DNA from: Bacteroidota bacterium
GTDB lineage: Bacteria > Bacteroidota > Bacteroidia > J057 > JADKCL01
NCBI GenBank assembly: GCA_016718825.1
Contig: JADKCL010000021.1
Coordinates: 74,355 to 138,354 of the forward strand
Length of the DNA: 64,000 nucleotides
Reading direction: 5' to 3'
Each line of letters starts with the position of its first letter. The stretch's first letter is position 1. A program made the position numbers and the translations under genes. Below, piece after piece: positions 1 through 9,205 of this stretch. The notes under the pieces were generated by a model. It was not told where the DNA came from and searched no databases. It saw only the letters and a list, made by a program, of their open reading frames with translations.

Positions 1-1
1 A

Positions 2-658
2 ATGCTTGCAGGAAAACCCCTGATTGCCCATACAATCGCGACCGCACAGGCTTATCAGGCTGCATTCGGAAATGTGACCATCGCACTGTCCACAGACGAT
101 CTGGCAATCAAGGAAGCTGCTGCCGCAGCTGGACTTGTTACCGATTACCTGCGTCCTGAGTCCTTGGCAGGAGACCATGCAGGTAAGGTGGAAACCATCG
201 CCCACTTACTGGAATATGAGGAAAATCGGTTGAATTGCACTTTTGAATACCTGCTGGATCTTGACGTCACTTCCCCCCTTCGAAATCTCAAGGATTTACA
301 GGATGCATTTTCAGTAATCGAAGCAAACCCGGAAGCCGTGAACCTGTTTTCTGTGAGTCCCGCCAACCGAAGCCCGTATTTTAACATGGTGGAACAAAAG
401 GAAAACGGGTTCTTTGCACAGGTCAAGCAACCAGAAGGTATGCTGCTAACCCGCCAATCCGCGCCAAAAGTATACGACCTCAATGCTTCATTTTACTTCT
501 ATCGCCGTGAATTTTTCCGACTTGGTTACAAAGGTGCGATCACAGACCGTAGCTTGATTTATGTCGTCCCCCATCTTTGTTTTGACCTTGATCACCCCAT
601 CGATTTTGAAATACTCTCGCTGTTGATCGCCAACGACAAACTTGATTTCGAGTTATGA
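2..658 (+). CDS. Acylneuraminate-type cytidylyltransferase, 5' truncated by window edge
   Basis: The frame is open from the window start, and the usual N-terminal nucleotide-binding stretch (IPARxGSKxxPxKN) is missing because it lies upstream, so the ATG at position 2 is internal. Visible features are LAGKPLIAHTI, the STDD segment near residue 30 and the DVTSPLR motif near residue 90, which are characteristic of CMP-sialic/legionaminic/pseudaminic acid synthetases. These enzymes couple CTP to a nonulosonic acid in the cytoplasm to give the CMP-sugar donor. The stop overlaps the next start as ATGA (655-658), so translation is probably coupled to the oxidoreductase gene. Family assignment is firm; the exact sugar is inferred only from the HisF/HisH/amidotransferase genes downstream. 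Confidence 0.88.
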   Translation: MLAGKPLIAHTIATAQAYQAAFGNVTIALSTDDLAIKEAAAAAGLVTDYLRPESLAGDHAGKVETIAHLLEYEENRLNCTFEYLLDLDVTSPLRNLKDLQDAFSVIEANPEAVNLFSVSPANRSPYFNMVEQKENGFFAQVKQPEGMLLTRQSAPKVYDLNASFYFYRREFFRLGYKGAITDRSLIYVVPHLCFDLDHPIDFEILSLLIANDKLDFEL

Positions 659-1572
659 AGGCACTTCTCGTTGGATTGGGCTCGATCGGGAAACGGCATG
701 TTGCTGCGCTATTTTCCATCCATCCAGATTGCCGCATTTTTGCCTTGCGCTCGCAGCCAGATTCGGAAGCTTATCCTGGCGTCACCAACATTACTTCATT
801 GTCGGAATTGCCTGACGAAGGAGTTGATTTCGCCATTGTCGCCAATCCTACCGCATTGCACGCGGAGACCATCGAATTGCTCCTTCCCCTGAAATGCCCC
901 TTGTTTGTTGAAAAACCTCTGCATGATACCTTGCAAATCGCCGATTTGCTCACGGAGGTCACGGAACGGGGTGTTTTAACCTACGTCGCCTGCAATCTGC
1001 GATTTCTGGATTGCCTGCGCTTCATCAAGGAGCAAATCCCCGTGCAGGCAGGAAAGCGGCTCAACGAGGTCAATGTCTATTGCGGATCCTATCTCCCGGA
1101 ATGGCGGGTGGGGCAAGATTTCAGAAAATCCTATAGCGCCAATGCCGAAATGGGCGGCGGTGTACATATCGACCTGATCCATGAACTGGATTACCTCTAT
1201 TGGTTGTTTGGAATGCCAGCGCAGGTGACACGCATCGCGCGCAATCGATCCTCTTTGGGAATCAGTGCATTCGACTATGCCAACTATATACTAGAGTATC
1301 CGCTTTTTGCCGCAAGCGTCGTCTTGAACTACTACCGGCGCGACCCCAAACGCACCCTTGAGCTCGTTTGGGAGGATGAAACCTGGGTGGTGGACCTGCG
1401 TGCGAATGCGATCACCTGCAACGGACAGACCTTGTTTGCCTCCAAACAAACAGTCGCGGATACATATTTGCTGCAAATGCAGTATTTTACGGAGCTGCTT
1501 GCCAATGGACAAGCATCCTTCAATTCTTTGCAAGATGCTTTCAACGTCCTCACTATTTGTCTCGCTCCATGA
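655..1572 (+). CDS. Gfo/Idh/MocA family NAD(P)-dependent oxidoreductase
   Basis: A 305-residue protein with an N-terminal Rossmann motif GLGSIGKRH (about residues 7-15) and the family motif VEKPL (E86-K87-P88), whose lysine is catalytic in characterised members. A segment near residue 170 (GGGVHIDLIHELDYLYWLFG) supplies the conserved D-x-x-H of the second domain. The family oxidises or reduces sugar hydroxyl/keto groups using bound NAD(P). The gene overlaps the cytidylyltransferase upstream (655-658) and the SDR downstream (1569-1572), both as ATGA, so it belongs to the same nucleotide-sugar operon. It probably modifies the nonulosonate or a precursor; the substrate cannot be read from sequence. 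Confidence 0.88.
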   Translation: MKALLVGLGSIGKRHVAALFSIHPDCRIFALRSQPDSEAYPGVTNITSLSELPDEGVDFAIVANPTALHAETIELLLPLKCPLFVEKPLHDTLQIADLLTEVTERGVLTYVACNLRFLDCLRFIKEQIPVQAGKRLNEVNVYCGSYLPEWRVGQDFRKSYSANAEMGGGVHIDLIHELDYLYWLFGMPAQVTRIARNRSSLGISAFDYANYILEYPLFAASVVLNYYRRDPKRTLELVWEDETWVVDLRANAITCNGQTLFASKQTVADTYLLQMQYFTELLANGQASFNSLQDAFNVLTICLAP

Positions 1573-2306
1573 CTTTAGAAAATAAGATCATCATCGTCAC
1601 CGGAGGTTCAGGCTTGCTCGGCAAGGCCATGGTAAGCGACATCCAAACAAAGGGTGGGCGACCGATCAACATCGATCTCAATGTTCCTTCTGACCTACAA
1701 AATGGCACGTGGCAGGCAGATATCACCAACGACGATGCTGTCAAGGAGGCGATTGCCGCAATTTTTGCTCATTTTGGGCGCATCGACGGCTTGGTCAACA
1801 ATGCTTATCCAAGGACGGCTGATTGGGGAAAACGATTCGAAGACGTGGATCCCGAATCTTGGCGAAAAAATGTGGACATGCAGCTGAACAGTTATTTTGT
1901 GATCAGTCAGCAGGTGCTTGCCATCATGAAGGCGCAAGGTAGCGGCGCCATTGTCAACATCGCTTCGATTTATGGCGTCGTTGGCAATGATTTTTCGCTT
2001 TACGAAGCTTATGGCGGCACTTCGCCAGCCGCCTATGCCGCCATCAAAGGTGGTCTCGTCAATTTCACCCGCTACTTGGCCTCCTATTATGGACGGAGCG
2101 GCATTCGTGTGAATTGCGTGTCTCCAGGCGGAATTCGCGATCAGCAGCATCCTTCCTTTATCGAACGTTATGAGCAAAAAGTGCCCATGGGCCGTCTTGG
2201 GCAGCCCGATGACATCGCACCTGCAGTGAGCTTTTTGCTCTCCGAGGAGGCAAGGTACATCACAGGACACAACTTGATGGTCGATGGCGGCTGGACCTGC
2301 ATCTGA
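1569..2306 (+). CDS. Short-chain dehydrogenase/reductase (SDR)
   Basis: A 245-residue classical SDR. The N-terminus carries the cofactor motif TGGSGLLG (residues 11-18), the NNA motif is near residue 77, and the catalytic set is Ser133 with Tyr156-x3-Lys160. The C-terminal ITGHNLMVDGG is the usual SDR ending. I place the start at the ATG at 1569, which overlaps the upstream stop as ATGA; a TTG at 1557 in the same frame is unnecessary. It probably acts on a sugar or lipid intermediate of the same surface-glycan pathway. Cofactor preference and substrate are not readable. Confidence 0.87.
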   Translation: MTLENKIIIVTGGSGLLGKAMVSDIQTKGGRPINIDLNVPSDLQNGTWQADITNDDAVKEAIAAIFAHFGRIDGLVNNAYPRTADWGKRFEDVDPESWRKNVDMQLNSYFVISQQVLAIMKAQGSGAIVNIASIYGVVGNDFSLYEAYGGTSPAAYAAIKGGLVNFTRYLASYYGRSGIRVNCVSPGGIRDQQHPSFIERYEQKVPMGRLGQPDDIAPAVSFLLSEEARYITGHNLMVDGGWTCI

Positions 2307-2400
2307 GTGCAAAATGGACTTCCCGACAGATATTTCTATGGGTATCGGCTTTGAAATGCTACAAAGTCAATACTTTTGGCCCTGAAATCGAAGAGAGAGA

Positions 2401-3273
2401 ATGCAGACTGCAGCAATACGGGTGATTCCGAGGCTTGATATCAAGGGCCCCAATTTGGTCAAAGGCATCCACTTGGAAGGTCTGCGGGTGCTTGGTAAAC
2501 CCGAGGAATTTGCCCGCCATTATTACGAAAACGGTGCCGACGAATTGTTTTTCCAGGACGTGGTTGCAAGCTTGTACGAGCGCAACAGCTTGCATGACAT
2601 CGTGAGCAAGATCGCCCGTGAGATTTTCATTCCGTTAACCGTGGGTGGCGGTTTGCGATCGCTGGAAGACATCCGTAGTGTGTTGCGCGCAGGTGCCGAC
2701 AAAGTCGCGATCAACACCGCCGCTTTGAAGCAGCCCGACATCGTGCGGCAAGCCGCGCTGGATTTTGGAAGTTCGACGATCGTCGTGGCCATCGAGGCCA
2801 TCCGCGAAAGCGATGGCCGCTACCTCGCCTACACCGACAACGGTCGGGAATATACCGGCCGCGAAGTGGTGGCCTGGGCACAAGAAGCAGAAGCGCTCGG
2901 CGCTGGCGAAATCGTCATCACTTCCGTCGACCGCGAAGGCACGGGCGAAGGTTATGATGCCGCCCTTACGCGCAAGGTCGCGGATGCGGTACGCATACCG
3001 GTGATCGCCCATGGCGGGCCAGGAAAATTGCAGCATATTCAGGAGGTGTTGACGCAAGGGGGAGCAAGCGCAATTGCAGTTGCTGGTATGCTCCATTACG
3101 ATTACATCGGCAAATTTGCCAGTGCAGCAGCATCCGCAACTGAAGGCAATACCGAATTTTTGCGCAGCGGTCGTATTCACAAGCATTTTGAAACCTGCAC
3201 CTTGCCCGAAATCAAAAATTTCTTGCTTTCTCAAGGTCTCCCGTGCCGGCCCTTTACACCCATAGCCCAATGA
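2401..3273 (+). CDS. HisF-like cyclase subunit paralog of an acetamidino-sugar pathway
   Basis: A 290-residue TIM barrel homologous to the cyclase subunit of imidazole glycerol phosphate synthase, slightly longer than HisF. The first catalytic aspartate is kept (Asp13 in IPRLDIKG), as are the phosphate-binding loops VGGG (about residues 81-84) and HGGPG. The second catalytic aspartate of HisF (Asp130 of the Thermotoga enzyme) is replaced by Glu132 in VVAIEAI. Other his genes are absent, and the gene overlaps a HisH paralog (ATGA at 3270-3273). In O-antigen clusters such HisH/HisF pairs work with a WbpG/PseA-type amidotransferase to form an acetamidino group, and that amidotransferase is encoded at 6934. 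I therefore read it as a sugar-pathway paralog. Confidence 0.85.
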   Translation: MQTAAIRVIPRLDIKGPNLVKGIHLEGLRVLGKPEEFARHYYENGADELFFQDVVASLYERNSLHDIVSKIAREIFIPLTVGGGLRSLEDIRSVLRAGADKVAINTAALKQPDIVRQAALDFGSSTIVVAIEAIRESDGRYLAYTDNGREYTGREVVAWAQEAEALGAGEIVITSVDREGTGEGYDAALTRKVADAVRIPVIAHGGPGKLQHIQEVLTQGGASAIAVAGMLHYDYIGKFASAAASATEGNTEFLRSGRIHKHFETCTLPEIKNFLLSQGLPCRPFTPIAQ

Positions 3274-3923
3274 GCAAAAAGACCATTATCGTCGATTACG
3301 CGCTCGGCAACCTCTTCAGCGTACAGCAAGCCTGCCTCCACGTAGGTCTGGATGCCGAAATCAGCAATGATCCGGCCAAAATCGCTGCGGCAGACGGCTT
3401 GATCCTTCCTGGCGTTGGAGCATTTGGTGCGGCCATGGCCAATCTGCGCAAGCTCGGCATCGAGCAAGCTCTCAAGGACCAAGTTGCCGCCGGCAAGCCC
3501 TTTCTGGGTATCTGCCTCGGCCTCCAATTGCTTTTCACCCATAGCGTCGAATTTGATTCGCAGGAACGCGGACTTGATTTGCTGCCCGGCAACGTGGTAC
3601 GCATCCCTGCCGAAATTCGCGGTGAGAAGACACGGGTGCCGCAAATTGGATGGAACCAAATCACGCCACCGCCTTTCAAGTCGTGGAAGGGTACACCCTT
3701 GCAACATCTCCCCGATCAGAGTTACATGTACTTCGTGCACAGCTACTTCGTGCAGCCTGAAGTGCCCGGAGACGTCTTGACCGTCACCAATTATCAAGGC
3801 CTCGAATACTGCTCAGGCGTACAACGCGACAACATCCTGGCCTTCCAATTCCATCCCGAAAAAAGTGGTCCGGAGGGTGTGGAAATTTACCGCAGTTGGG
3901 GAGCGATCAACGGATTGCTTTAA
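3270..3923 (+). CDS. HisH-like glutamine amidotransferase paralog of an acetamidino-sugar pathway
   Basis: A 217-residue class I glutamine amidotransferase. The nucleophile is Cys82 in GICLGLQLLF, and the His195 and Glu197 of FQFHPEKSG complete the catalytic triad. GVGAFG near residue 50 is typical of HisH. It should hydrolyse glutamine and pass ammonia to the HisF-like barrel encoded just upstream. The start at 3270 overlaps the hisF-like stop as ATGA; the alternative in-frame start at 3243 would add nine residues with no homology. With the WbpG/PseA-type amidotransferase at 6934 it forms the known trio for amidating an N-acetyl sugar. Confidence 0.87.
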   Translation: MSKKTIIVDYALGNLFSVQQACLHVGLDAEISNDPAKIAAADGLILPGVGAFGAAMANLRKLGIEQALKDQVAAGKPFLGICLGLQLLFTHSVEFDSQERGLDLLPGNVVRIPAEIRGEKTRVPQIGWNQITPPPFKSWKGTPLQHLPDQSYMYFVHSYFVQPEVPGDVLTVTNYQGLEYCSGVQRDNILAFQFHPEKSGPEGVEIYRSWGAINGLL

Positions 3924-4070
3924 GCCTTCCTATACCCTTCCTGGCCTGAATTCGAGCTGAATTTCTTTGAAAATCGGATGTGAAATCAGGTTGCCAATGC
4001 GCTCCGGTTTGCACCAAAATTGGTGGTCAGCCGAAATTTCCCTAGCTTTTCGGAGAAAGTTGCCCCTAAA

Positions 4071-6845
4071 ATGATCGTGCCCTTCCTCAGGATTCCATAT
4101 CAATTCCGCATTTTCTGCCTATGCATCGGCTTGGGAACAATTTCCATTTTGGGTTTGAATGCCCAAACAATGGACAAACAAGGGGCGATCAAGGAATTCG
4201 GGGAAATCAAGGAGAATTGGAATTCGGCGAAGTCAAGGTCGAACCAATACGCCGCCGCATCCGACTTGTCTACCTTGCTGTCCAATGCCGAATTGGGTTG
4301 GGCACATGCAGACTCCTTGAAAATCGATTGGCACTTGCAACTTGGCCTTTGGTATACTGAATTGGATGAGCCACAGAAAGCAAAGGAAAACTATCAAATC
4401 TCCCTCAATTTGCTTCAAAAAAAGCGCGAATTGGTCACTGGGGATTCAGAAAAATTGATTCAGATTTCGCGAAACCTTGGGCTTTCAGCAACGACGCTCG
4501 GACAATGGAACGCGGCGCGTGCTGCCTTCGAAAATGCCATTCGTTTGACCGATTCCTTGCCAACGCAACAAGCCGGGATGTTTTTGGATTTGGCTCGGAT
4601 GCTCCGAACTGCCGGCAAATATGCGGAGGCCACCGACCTGGCACAGAGGGCAGTAAAAATGCAACAAGCATTATTAAAGGGGGTCAAGGAACCTGTCTTG
4701 AAGGCAAATTTGACTTCTACCTATATCGATGCGGTGGTGGAAGTCGCCCATGATTTCAACGGATGGGGCATGCCTGACAGTGCCTTTTGGTACTTGGACC
4801 AAACAAAAAACCTCCGCAACAACCTTAAAAAATCAGAAACGGTTAAGTTGTGGTTGGCCTTCAGCGAATATCATTACCAAAAACAGGAATTTGAACCTGC
4901 GTTAGAGGCAGCCGACATTGCATTAGAGGCAGCGAATGCGGATTCGTTGGCCTCAAAACGGCTTTTGGGCACCATTCATACCTTGCGTGCCAAGTCTTGG
5001 CTGGCGAGGAAAGAACCGACCAATGCCTTGGCTGCCAGCCAAGCGGCGTTGATGGCATTCGTCCCGGGATTCCAAGACAGCCTTCCTGGCATGAATCCTG
5101 ATCCGAATTTATGGGCAGACGATCCAGCGCTTTTTGAGATTTTTCTTCAGAAGGCCCATGCCTTTGAAGCCTTGGGTTTGGTCGAGCAATCGTTGCGCTG
5201 TTATGAAAATGCATTCGACTATCTGAACCATCTCCGCGAAGGCCATCACGTCAAGGAGGTGGGAAAATTCAGCTCCAAGGCCATTTATCCTTCCTACGAA
5301 CGCGCCCTGAAGCTTGCCCTTGCACATGCAAGCCAAACCAAATCCCCCGCCGACTTGGAGCGTGTGTTCCATTTCATGGAATGCCGCAAGACCAATGAAA
5401 TCCTGCTCTCTCTCCAAAGTGCAAGTGCCTACCCTGCCTATCAATTGCCGGATTCGCTGCTCGCACAATGGCGTACAATTCAGTCCCGAAGACTTGAAAT
5501 GCATCGCCACCCAACAGAAAAAAGCATCGAATTCCTCACCAAACTTGACAAACAGGCCGCGCAGCTTGCCAGCGGAATCGATACCGTTGCACCGGGTTTT
5601 GCCGCATTGACGCAGCGGTATGGCATGGTAAGTGTTGCCTCGGTACAACAAGACCTCGATGCGGACGAAGTCTTTTTGGAGTATTTTATTGGCGATCAGC
5701 AACTTTTCATTTTCGCCATTGATCAGCAGCACGCGCAATGCTATTCAGCACCCCTCAAGCCCGAGTTCTTCAAGGCCATTGAACGGTTTGGCAATATGCT
5801 TCGCACGCCACCCGAGGGCCGGATTCGCAAGCTCTTTTCTGAGTATGAGCGCACAGCCTATTATCTATTTGGGCAGTTGATCGGACCTTTGATCAAAGGG
5901 AATTTCCGTACGAGAATTCCCCGCGCGCTGATCATCGTACCCGATGGCAGATTGGCCTTGATCCCATTTGAATGTTTGATCACACAGCGTTTGTTGGCGC
6001 CGAGCGATTTGGCCTTCAGGCATGCTGCCTACTTGATGCGGGATTGTGAGATTCGTTATGGGCATTCAGCGACAACTTTGGCCCGGCAGAATCAGCCTGC
6101 AGGGCATCCGCAAACGGCATTTATGCGAAGCATTCTAGCATTGTCGGCCTCCCCACAGGCTGACGGCATGCCAAAATTGGAAACTGCAAAACGTGAAGGT
6201 CGGTTGGCTGCGGATGCGTTAAACGGGAAATCAATCGACAAAGCAAGCCGCAACGACTTTCTCGACAATAGCCGCGATTACAGCTTTTTGCATTTTGCGA
6301 GTCCCACAATTGCAGACAGTTTGAATCCCATACAATCCTGGATCGGCCTGCAAAAAGACGACAAGTCCATTGACAGCCTGTTTTTCCATGAAATCACCGG
6401 CCTGCAGCTTTCCGCAGAAATGGCGGTTTTGAGCGGATGCGCGACTTCCTCAGGCGAACTTCAATCGGGCGAAGCTGTGATGGGGCTTGCGCGAACGTTT
6501 TTTGCGGCAAGCTGTCCGCGGGTAATGTTGAGCCTTTGGCGCATCGACAACGAAAACAATGCCGAGCTCACCGGCAACTTCTACAAGACCATGAAGGTCG
6601 GCAAGCCTGCTGCCCAAGCCCTGCGTGAGGCCCGTATGGCATATTTGCGCACCGAAGGTCCGGCTGACGGCATGCAGTATCACCCCCATTATTGGGCCTC
6701 GATGGTCATGATCGGCGAAGAAGGCCCCTACCTCACGCAAGGCCCCAAAAGTTGGACCCCTTACCTGATTTGGGGCAGCATTGCAGCCTTGATTGTCGCA
6801 CTTTGGCAGCGACGTATGCGCCGCCGTCGCCGCAAGGCACATTGA
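4071..6845 (+). CDS. CHAT domain protein with TPR repeats and C-terminal membrane anchor; catalytic His lost
   Basis: A protein of about 924 residues. The start at 4071 is preferred because it begins directly with a signal or anchor sequence ending near LGLNAQ. Residues about 40-470 are alpha-helical with repeated TPR-like blocks. The C-terminal half is a CHAT (caspase-like) domain: LIIVPDGRLALIPFE, then VLSGCATSSG with the nucleophile Cys near residue 790, and WRIDNENNAEL. The catalytic histidine normally sits in a LHxATHG motif; here the stretch reads FLHFASPTIAD (about 740-749), so that position is not His. The end has a transmembrane helix followed by a run of arginines and lysines. It lies between hisH-like and amidotransferase genes but starts 147 bases after the former, so operon membership is uncertain. 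Confidence 0.82.
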   Translation: MIVPFLRIPYQFRIFCLCIGLGTISILGLNAQTMDKQGAIKEFGEIKENWNSAKSRSNQYAAASDLSTLLSNAELGWAHADSLKIDWHLQLGLWYTELDEPQKAKENYQISLNLLQKKRELVTGDSEKLIQISRNLGLSATTLGQWNAARAAFENAIRLTDSLPTQQAGMFLDLARMLRTAGKYAEATDLAQRAVKMQQALLKGVKEPVLKANLTSTYIDAVVEVAHDFNGWGMPDSAFWYLDQTKNLRNNLKKSETVKLWLAFSEYHYQKQEFEPALEAADIALEAANADSLASKRLLGTIHTLRAKSWLARKEPTNALAASQAALMAFVPGFQDSLPGMNPDPNLWADDPALFEIFLQKAHAFEALGLVEQSLRCYENAFDYLNHLREGHHVKEVGKFSSKAIYPSYERALKLALAHASQTKSPADLERVFHFMECRKTNEILLSLQSASAYPAYQLPDSLLAQWRTIQSRRLEMHRHPTEKSIEFLTKLDKQAAQLASGIDTVAPGFAALTQRYGMVSVASVQQDLDADEVFLEYFIGDQQLFIFAIDQQHAQCYSAPLKPEFFKAIERFGNMLRTPPEGRIRKLFSEYERTAYYLFGQLIGPLIKGNFRTRIPRALIIVPDGRLALIPFECLITQRLLAPSDLAFRHAAYLMRDCEIRYGHSATTLARQNQPAGHPQTAFMRSILALSASPQADGMPKLETAKREGRLAADALNGKSIDKASRNDFLDNSRDYSFLHFASPTIADSLNPIQSWIGLQKDDKSIDSLFFHEITGLQLSAEMAVLSGCATSSGELQSGEAVMGLARTFFAASCPRVMLSLWRIDNENNAELTGNFYKTMKVGKPAAQALREARMAYLRTEGPADGMQYHPHYWASMVMIGEEGPYLTQGPKSWTPYLIWGSIAALIVALWQRRMRRRRRKAH

Positions 6846-6933
6846 CAACGATTGCGCTCCGATTCCCTGCGCCTACTAAGGATTAATTCGTAATTTCGCG
6901 CCGCCCGCCTGCAAAGCAGGTGGCCCATGGAAT

Positions 6934-8178
6934 ATGTCTGGAAACAAGGAAAATCAAGTGTTGGAGACCTATTATGGCCTTCCGCGCCAAGTCACGTGGT
7001 GCAGCCGTTGTGTGATGAGCAATCAACGTCCCGCATCCGCCATCGAATTCAAGCACACGATCGACAGCAAAAAGACCACGCTCAAGATCGATGAAGGTGG
7101 CCTTTGCGATGCCTGCAAGCAGGCCGATATCAAGGATCAAATCGACTGGCACGCCCGCGAAGAGCAATTGATCAAGCTCCTTGACCAATACCGCCGCAAC
7201 GACGGCTATTACGACATCCTCGTGCCCGGCTCAGGCGGCAAGGACAGTGCCTACGCGGCCCATATTCTCAAGTACAAGTATGGCATGAATCCGCTGACCG
7301 TCACGTGGCCGCCGATTCTCTACACCGACTACGGCCAGAAAAATTTCAAAAACTGGATCGATGCGGGCTTTGACAACCTGAGCTTCAACCGCAACGGCAA
7401 GGTGATGAAGCTGCTCACACGCTTGAGCATCCTCAACCTGCTGCATCCGTTCCAGACCTTTATCCTCGGTCAAAAGAATCTGGCGCCGAAACTGGCTGCA
7501 AAATTTGACATTCCGCTCGTGTTTTACGGGGAAAATGAGGCCGAATATGGCAATCCGATCGCGGACAATGTGGCTTCCTTGCGCGACAAGAGCTATTACA
7601 GCTTCAAAAACCTCGACGAGATTTATCTTGGCGGGGTGAGCATCCGCGAATTGCAGGAAAAGTATGATGTGCGCCTCAGCGACATCCTTGCGTTCTTGCC
7701 GGCTCCCGTCGAGGAGGTCGAAAGGTCCAAAATCGAGGTGCATTATTTGGGATACTACCTCAAATGGGTGCCGCAGGAGGTTTATTACTACGCAGTGGAA
7801 AATACCGGCTTCAAAGCCCGCCCCTTCCGCACCCAAGGCACCTACAGCAAGTACAACAGCATCGACGACAAGATCGACGACCTGCATTACTACACGACGC
7901 ATATCAAGTTTGGTATCGGCCGGGCGACCTACGATGCTTCGCAGGAAATCCGTAACCGCCACATTACCCGCGAAGAAGGCGTGGCCTTGGTCAAGCGCTT
8001 TGATGGCGAATTTCCCGACCGCTACTTCAACGAAGTGATGGAATACCTGGAAATCGATCCAGACTATTTCCGCGGCGAATTGGTCGACAAATTCCGGTCT
8101 CCACACCTTTGGGGCAAGAATGACCGCGGCGAATGGCAATTGCGCCACAACGTCTGGGGCGGCGGCTTGAACGACTGA
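6934..8178 (+). CDS. N-acetyl sugar amidotransferase (WbpG/PseA/LegG type)
   Basis: A 414-residue protein with a PP-loop ATP pyrophosphatase motif SGGKDS (residues 100-105), preceded by two cysteine pairs, CSRC (23-26) and CDAC (58-61), which probably bind zinc. This arrangement is typical of WbpG/PseA enzymes. With ammonia delivered by HisH/HisF paralogs they convert an acetamido group to an acetamidino group on the sugar. The gene completes the trio begun at 2401-3923, although a CHAT gene separates them. An acetamidino nonulosonic acid is the likely product, given the cytidylyltransferase at the window start. Family assignment is strong; the acceptor sugar is inference. Confidence 0.9.
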   Translation: MSGNKENQVLETYYGLPRQVTWCSRCVMSNQRPASAIEFKHTIDSKKTTLKIDEGGLCDACKQADIKDQIDWHAREEQLIKLLDQYRRNDGYYDILVPGSGGKDSAYAAHILKYKYGMNPLTVTWPPILYTDYGQKNFKNWIDAGFDNLSFNRNGKVMKLLTRLSILNLLHPFQTFILGQKNLAPKLAAKFDIPLVFYGENEAEYGNPIADNVASLRDKSYYSFKNLDEIYLGGVSIRELQEKYDVRLSDILAFLPAPVEEVERSKIEVHYLGYYLKWVPQEVYYYAVENTGFKARPFRTQGTYSKYNSIDDKIDDLHYYTTHIKFGIGRATYDASQEIRNRHITREEGVALVKRFDGEFPDRYFNEVMEYLEIDPDYFRGELVDKFRSPHLWGKNDRGEWQLRHNVWGGGLND

Positions 8179-8200
8179 TTTCAGCAAGAATCAAGTAAAA

Positions 8201-9205
8201 TCAACGCTCGAGGTTGTTTCTGCGGGTGCGGTAATGCTTGAGGTAGCTGCTGCGTGACGAATCCGACAAAAAGGAACGGCCGACCATGTCCACCACCTTG
8301 GGCTGCGGATCGATGAACGGCTGCAAGAGTTTGTCCAAACGCGTGGCCATGACCCCGATACGTTTTCCAAACTCCCTGAAATCCTTGCCCGTCGCGGGAT
8401 CGGGTGGTGTCGAATACTTCACACGGACCGTATCCGCAAAAAGGCCTTTCGACAGGGCGAAATCGCTATCTGTCAGGTGCAAACGCGAGTCGACCAAGTC
8501 ATACGCCGGACTGAGGACAAAGTCCCCGTCACGGGTTTCGATCACGGAGAAGTTCTTGAGGTGCGCATCTCCATTGGAAAACAGGTAGTTGAAGACCACC
8601 AACCTGAAAAACCTTTCGACCTCCACACGCCAAGCCGGGAGGTATTGTTGGATCAGCCCGGCCATTTCTTCGTAGCTGAAGTCGTACTTATAATTGTCGC
8701 CTGCGTTTTCCTGCGTGCGACCGGCGAGCGAAGCAAAGTCCTCGACCGCCCATTTTCCGCCACCTTGCCTGACGTCAAACCGCTTCGTGATGTAACAAGG
8801 CGTTCCATCCGCTGAAAAGATCAAGGAATTTTCAGCAGTGTCAATCCCATATACTTGCCGCGCGATCTGCATGGTAAGGTGCTCATTGGCAGGGAAGTCC
8901 CCTACCCGTTTCAAGTCGCGGGGCGGCGGTTTCAGAATGAATTCGCCTTGCTCGCCATGTGCCGTGAGCCGCAATTTGTTCTTTTCCAGAACCAAACTGA
9001 GTTTTTCCTGATAACCCGAAATAGACATCTGCTTTCGGTTTTCGAGCAGCAGTTCTTGGGTCTTTTCGTCGGGTGTCTTGAGGTCAAATGGCAATATATG
9101 ACTCACGAGTTTGCCGCCAAACACGCGCTTGAGACAGGTCGGGCTGTAGGTGGCATGGCCTTCTGACAATGTCCCCGGGCAAAATCGGATATCAGGAAAA
9201 CTCAT
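8201..9205 (-). CDS. hipT: HipT-like serine/threonine kinase toxin (HipA core kinase without N-subdomain 1)
   Basis: A 334-residue HipA-family kinase lacking the N-terminal subdomain of full HipA, which is encoded separately upstream. Kinase features visible are a Gly-rich loop MSISGYQEK with two serines (Ser61, Ser63), the ATP lysine in ILKP (Lys92), the catalytic loop NGDAHLKN (Asp213) and the metal-binding AYDLV (Asp236). HipT of Escherichia coli O127 also carries two autophosphorylated serines in this loop, so this is probably the toxin of a HipBST module. The ATG overlaps the hipS stop as ATGA (9202-9205). The target is unknown; HipT and HipA phosphorylate aminoacyl-tRNA synthetases in characterised cases. 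Confidence 0.85.
   Translation of the reverse strand: MSFPDIRFCPGTLSEGHATYSPTCLKRVFGGKLVSHILPFDLKTPDEKTQELLLENRKQMSISGYQEKLSLVLEKNKLRLTAHGEQGEFILKPPPRDLKRVGDFPANEHLTMQIARQVYGIDTAENSLIFSADGTPCYITKRFDVRQGGGKWAVEDFASLAGRTQENAGDNYKYDFSYEEMAGLIQQYLPAWRVEVERFFRLVVFNYLFSNGDAHLKNFSVIETRDGDFVLSPAYDLVDSRLHLTDSDFALSKGLFADTVRVKYSTPPDPATGKDFREFGKRIGVMATRLDKLLQPFIDPQPKVVDMVGRSFLSDSSRSSYLKHYRTRRNNLER

Noticed and set aside
2401..3923. Histidine biosynthesis hisF/hisH
   Set aside because: No other his genes are near, a WbpG/PseA-type amidotransferase follows, and a catalytic Asp of HisF is replaced; the sugar-pathway paralog reading fits better.
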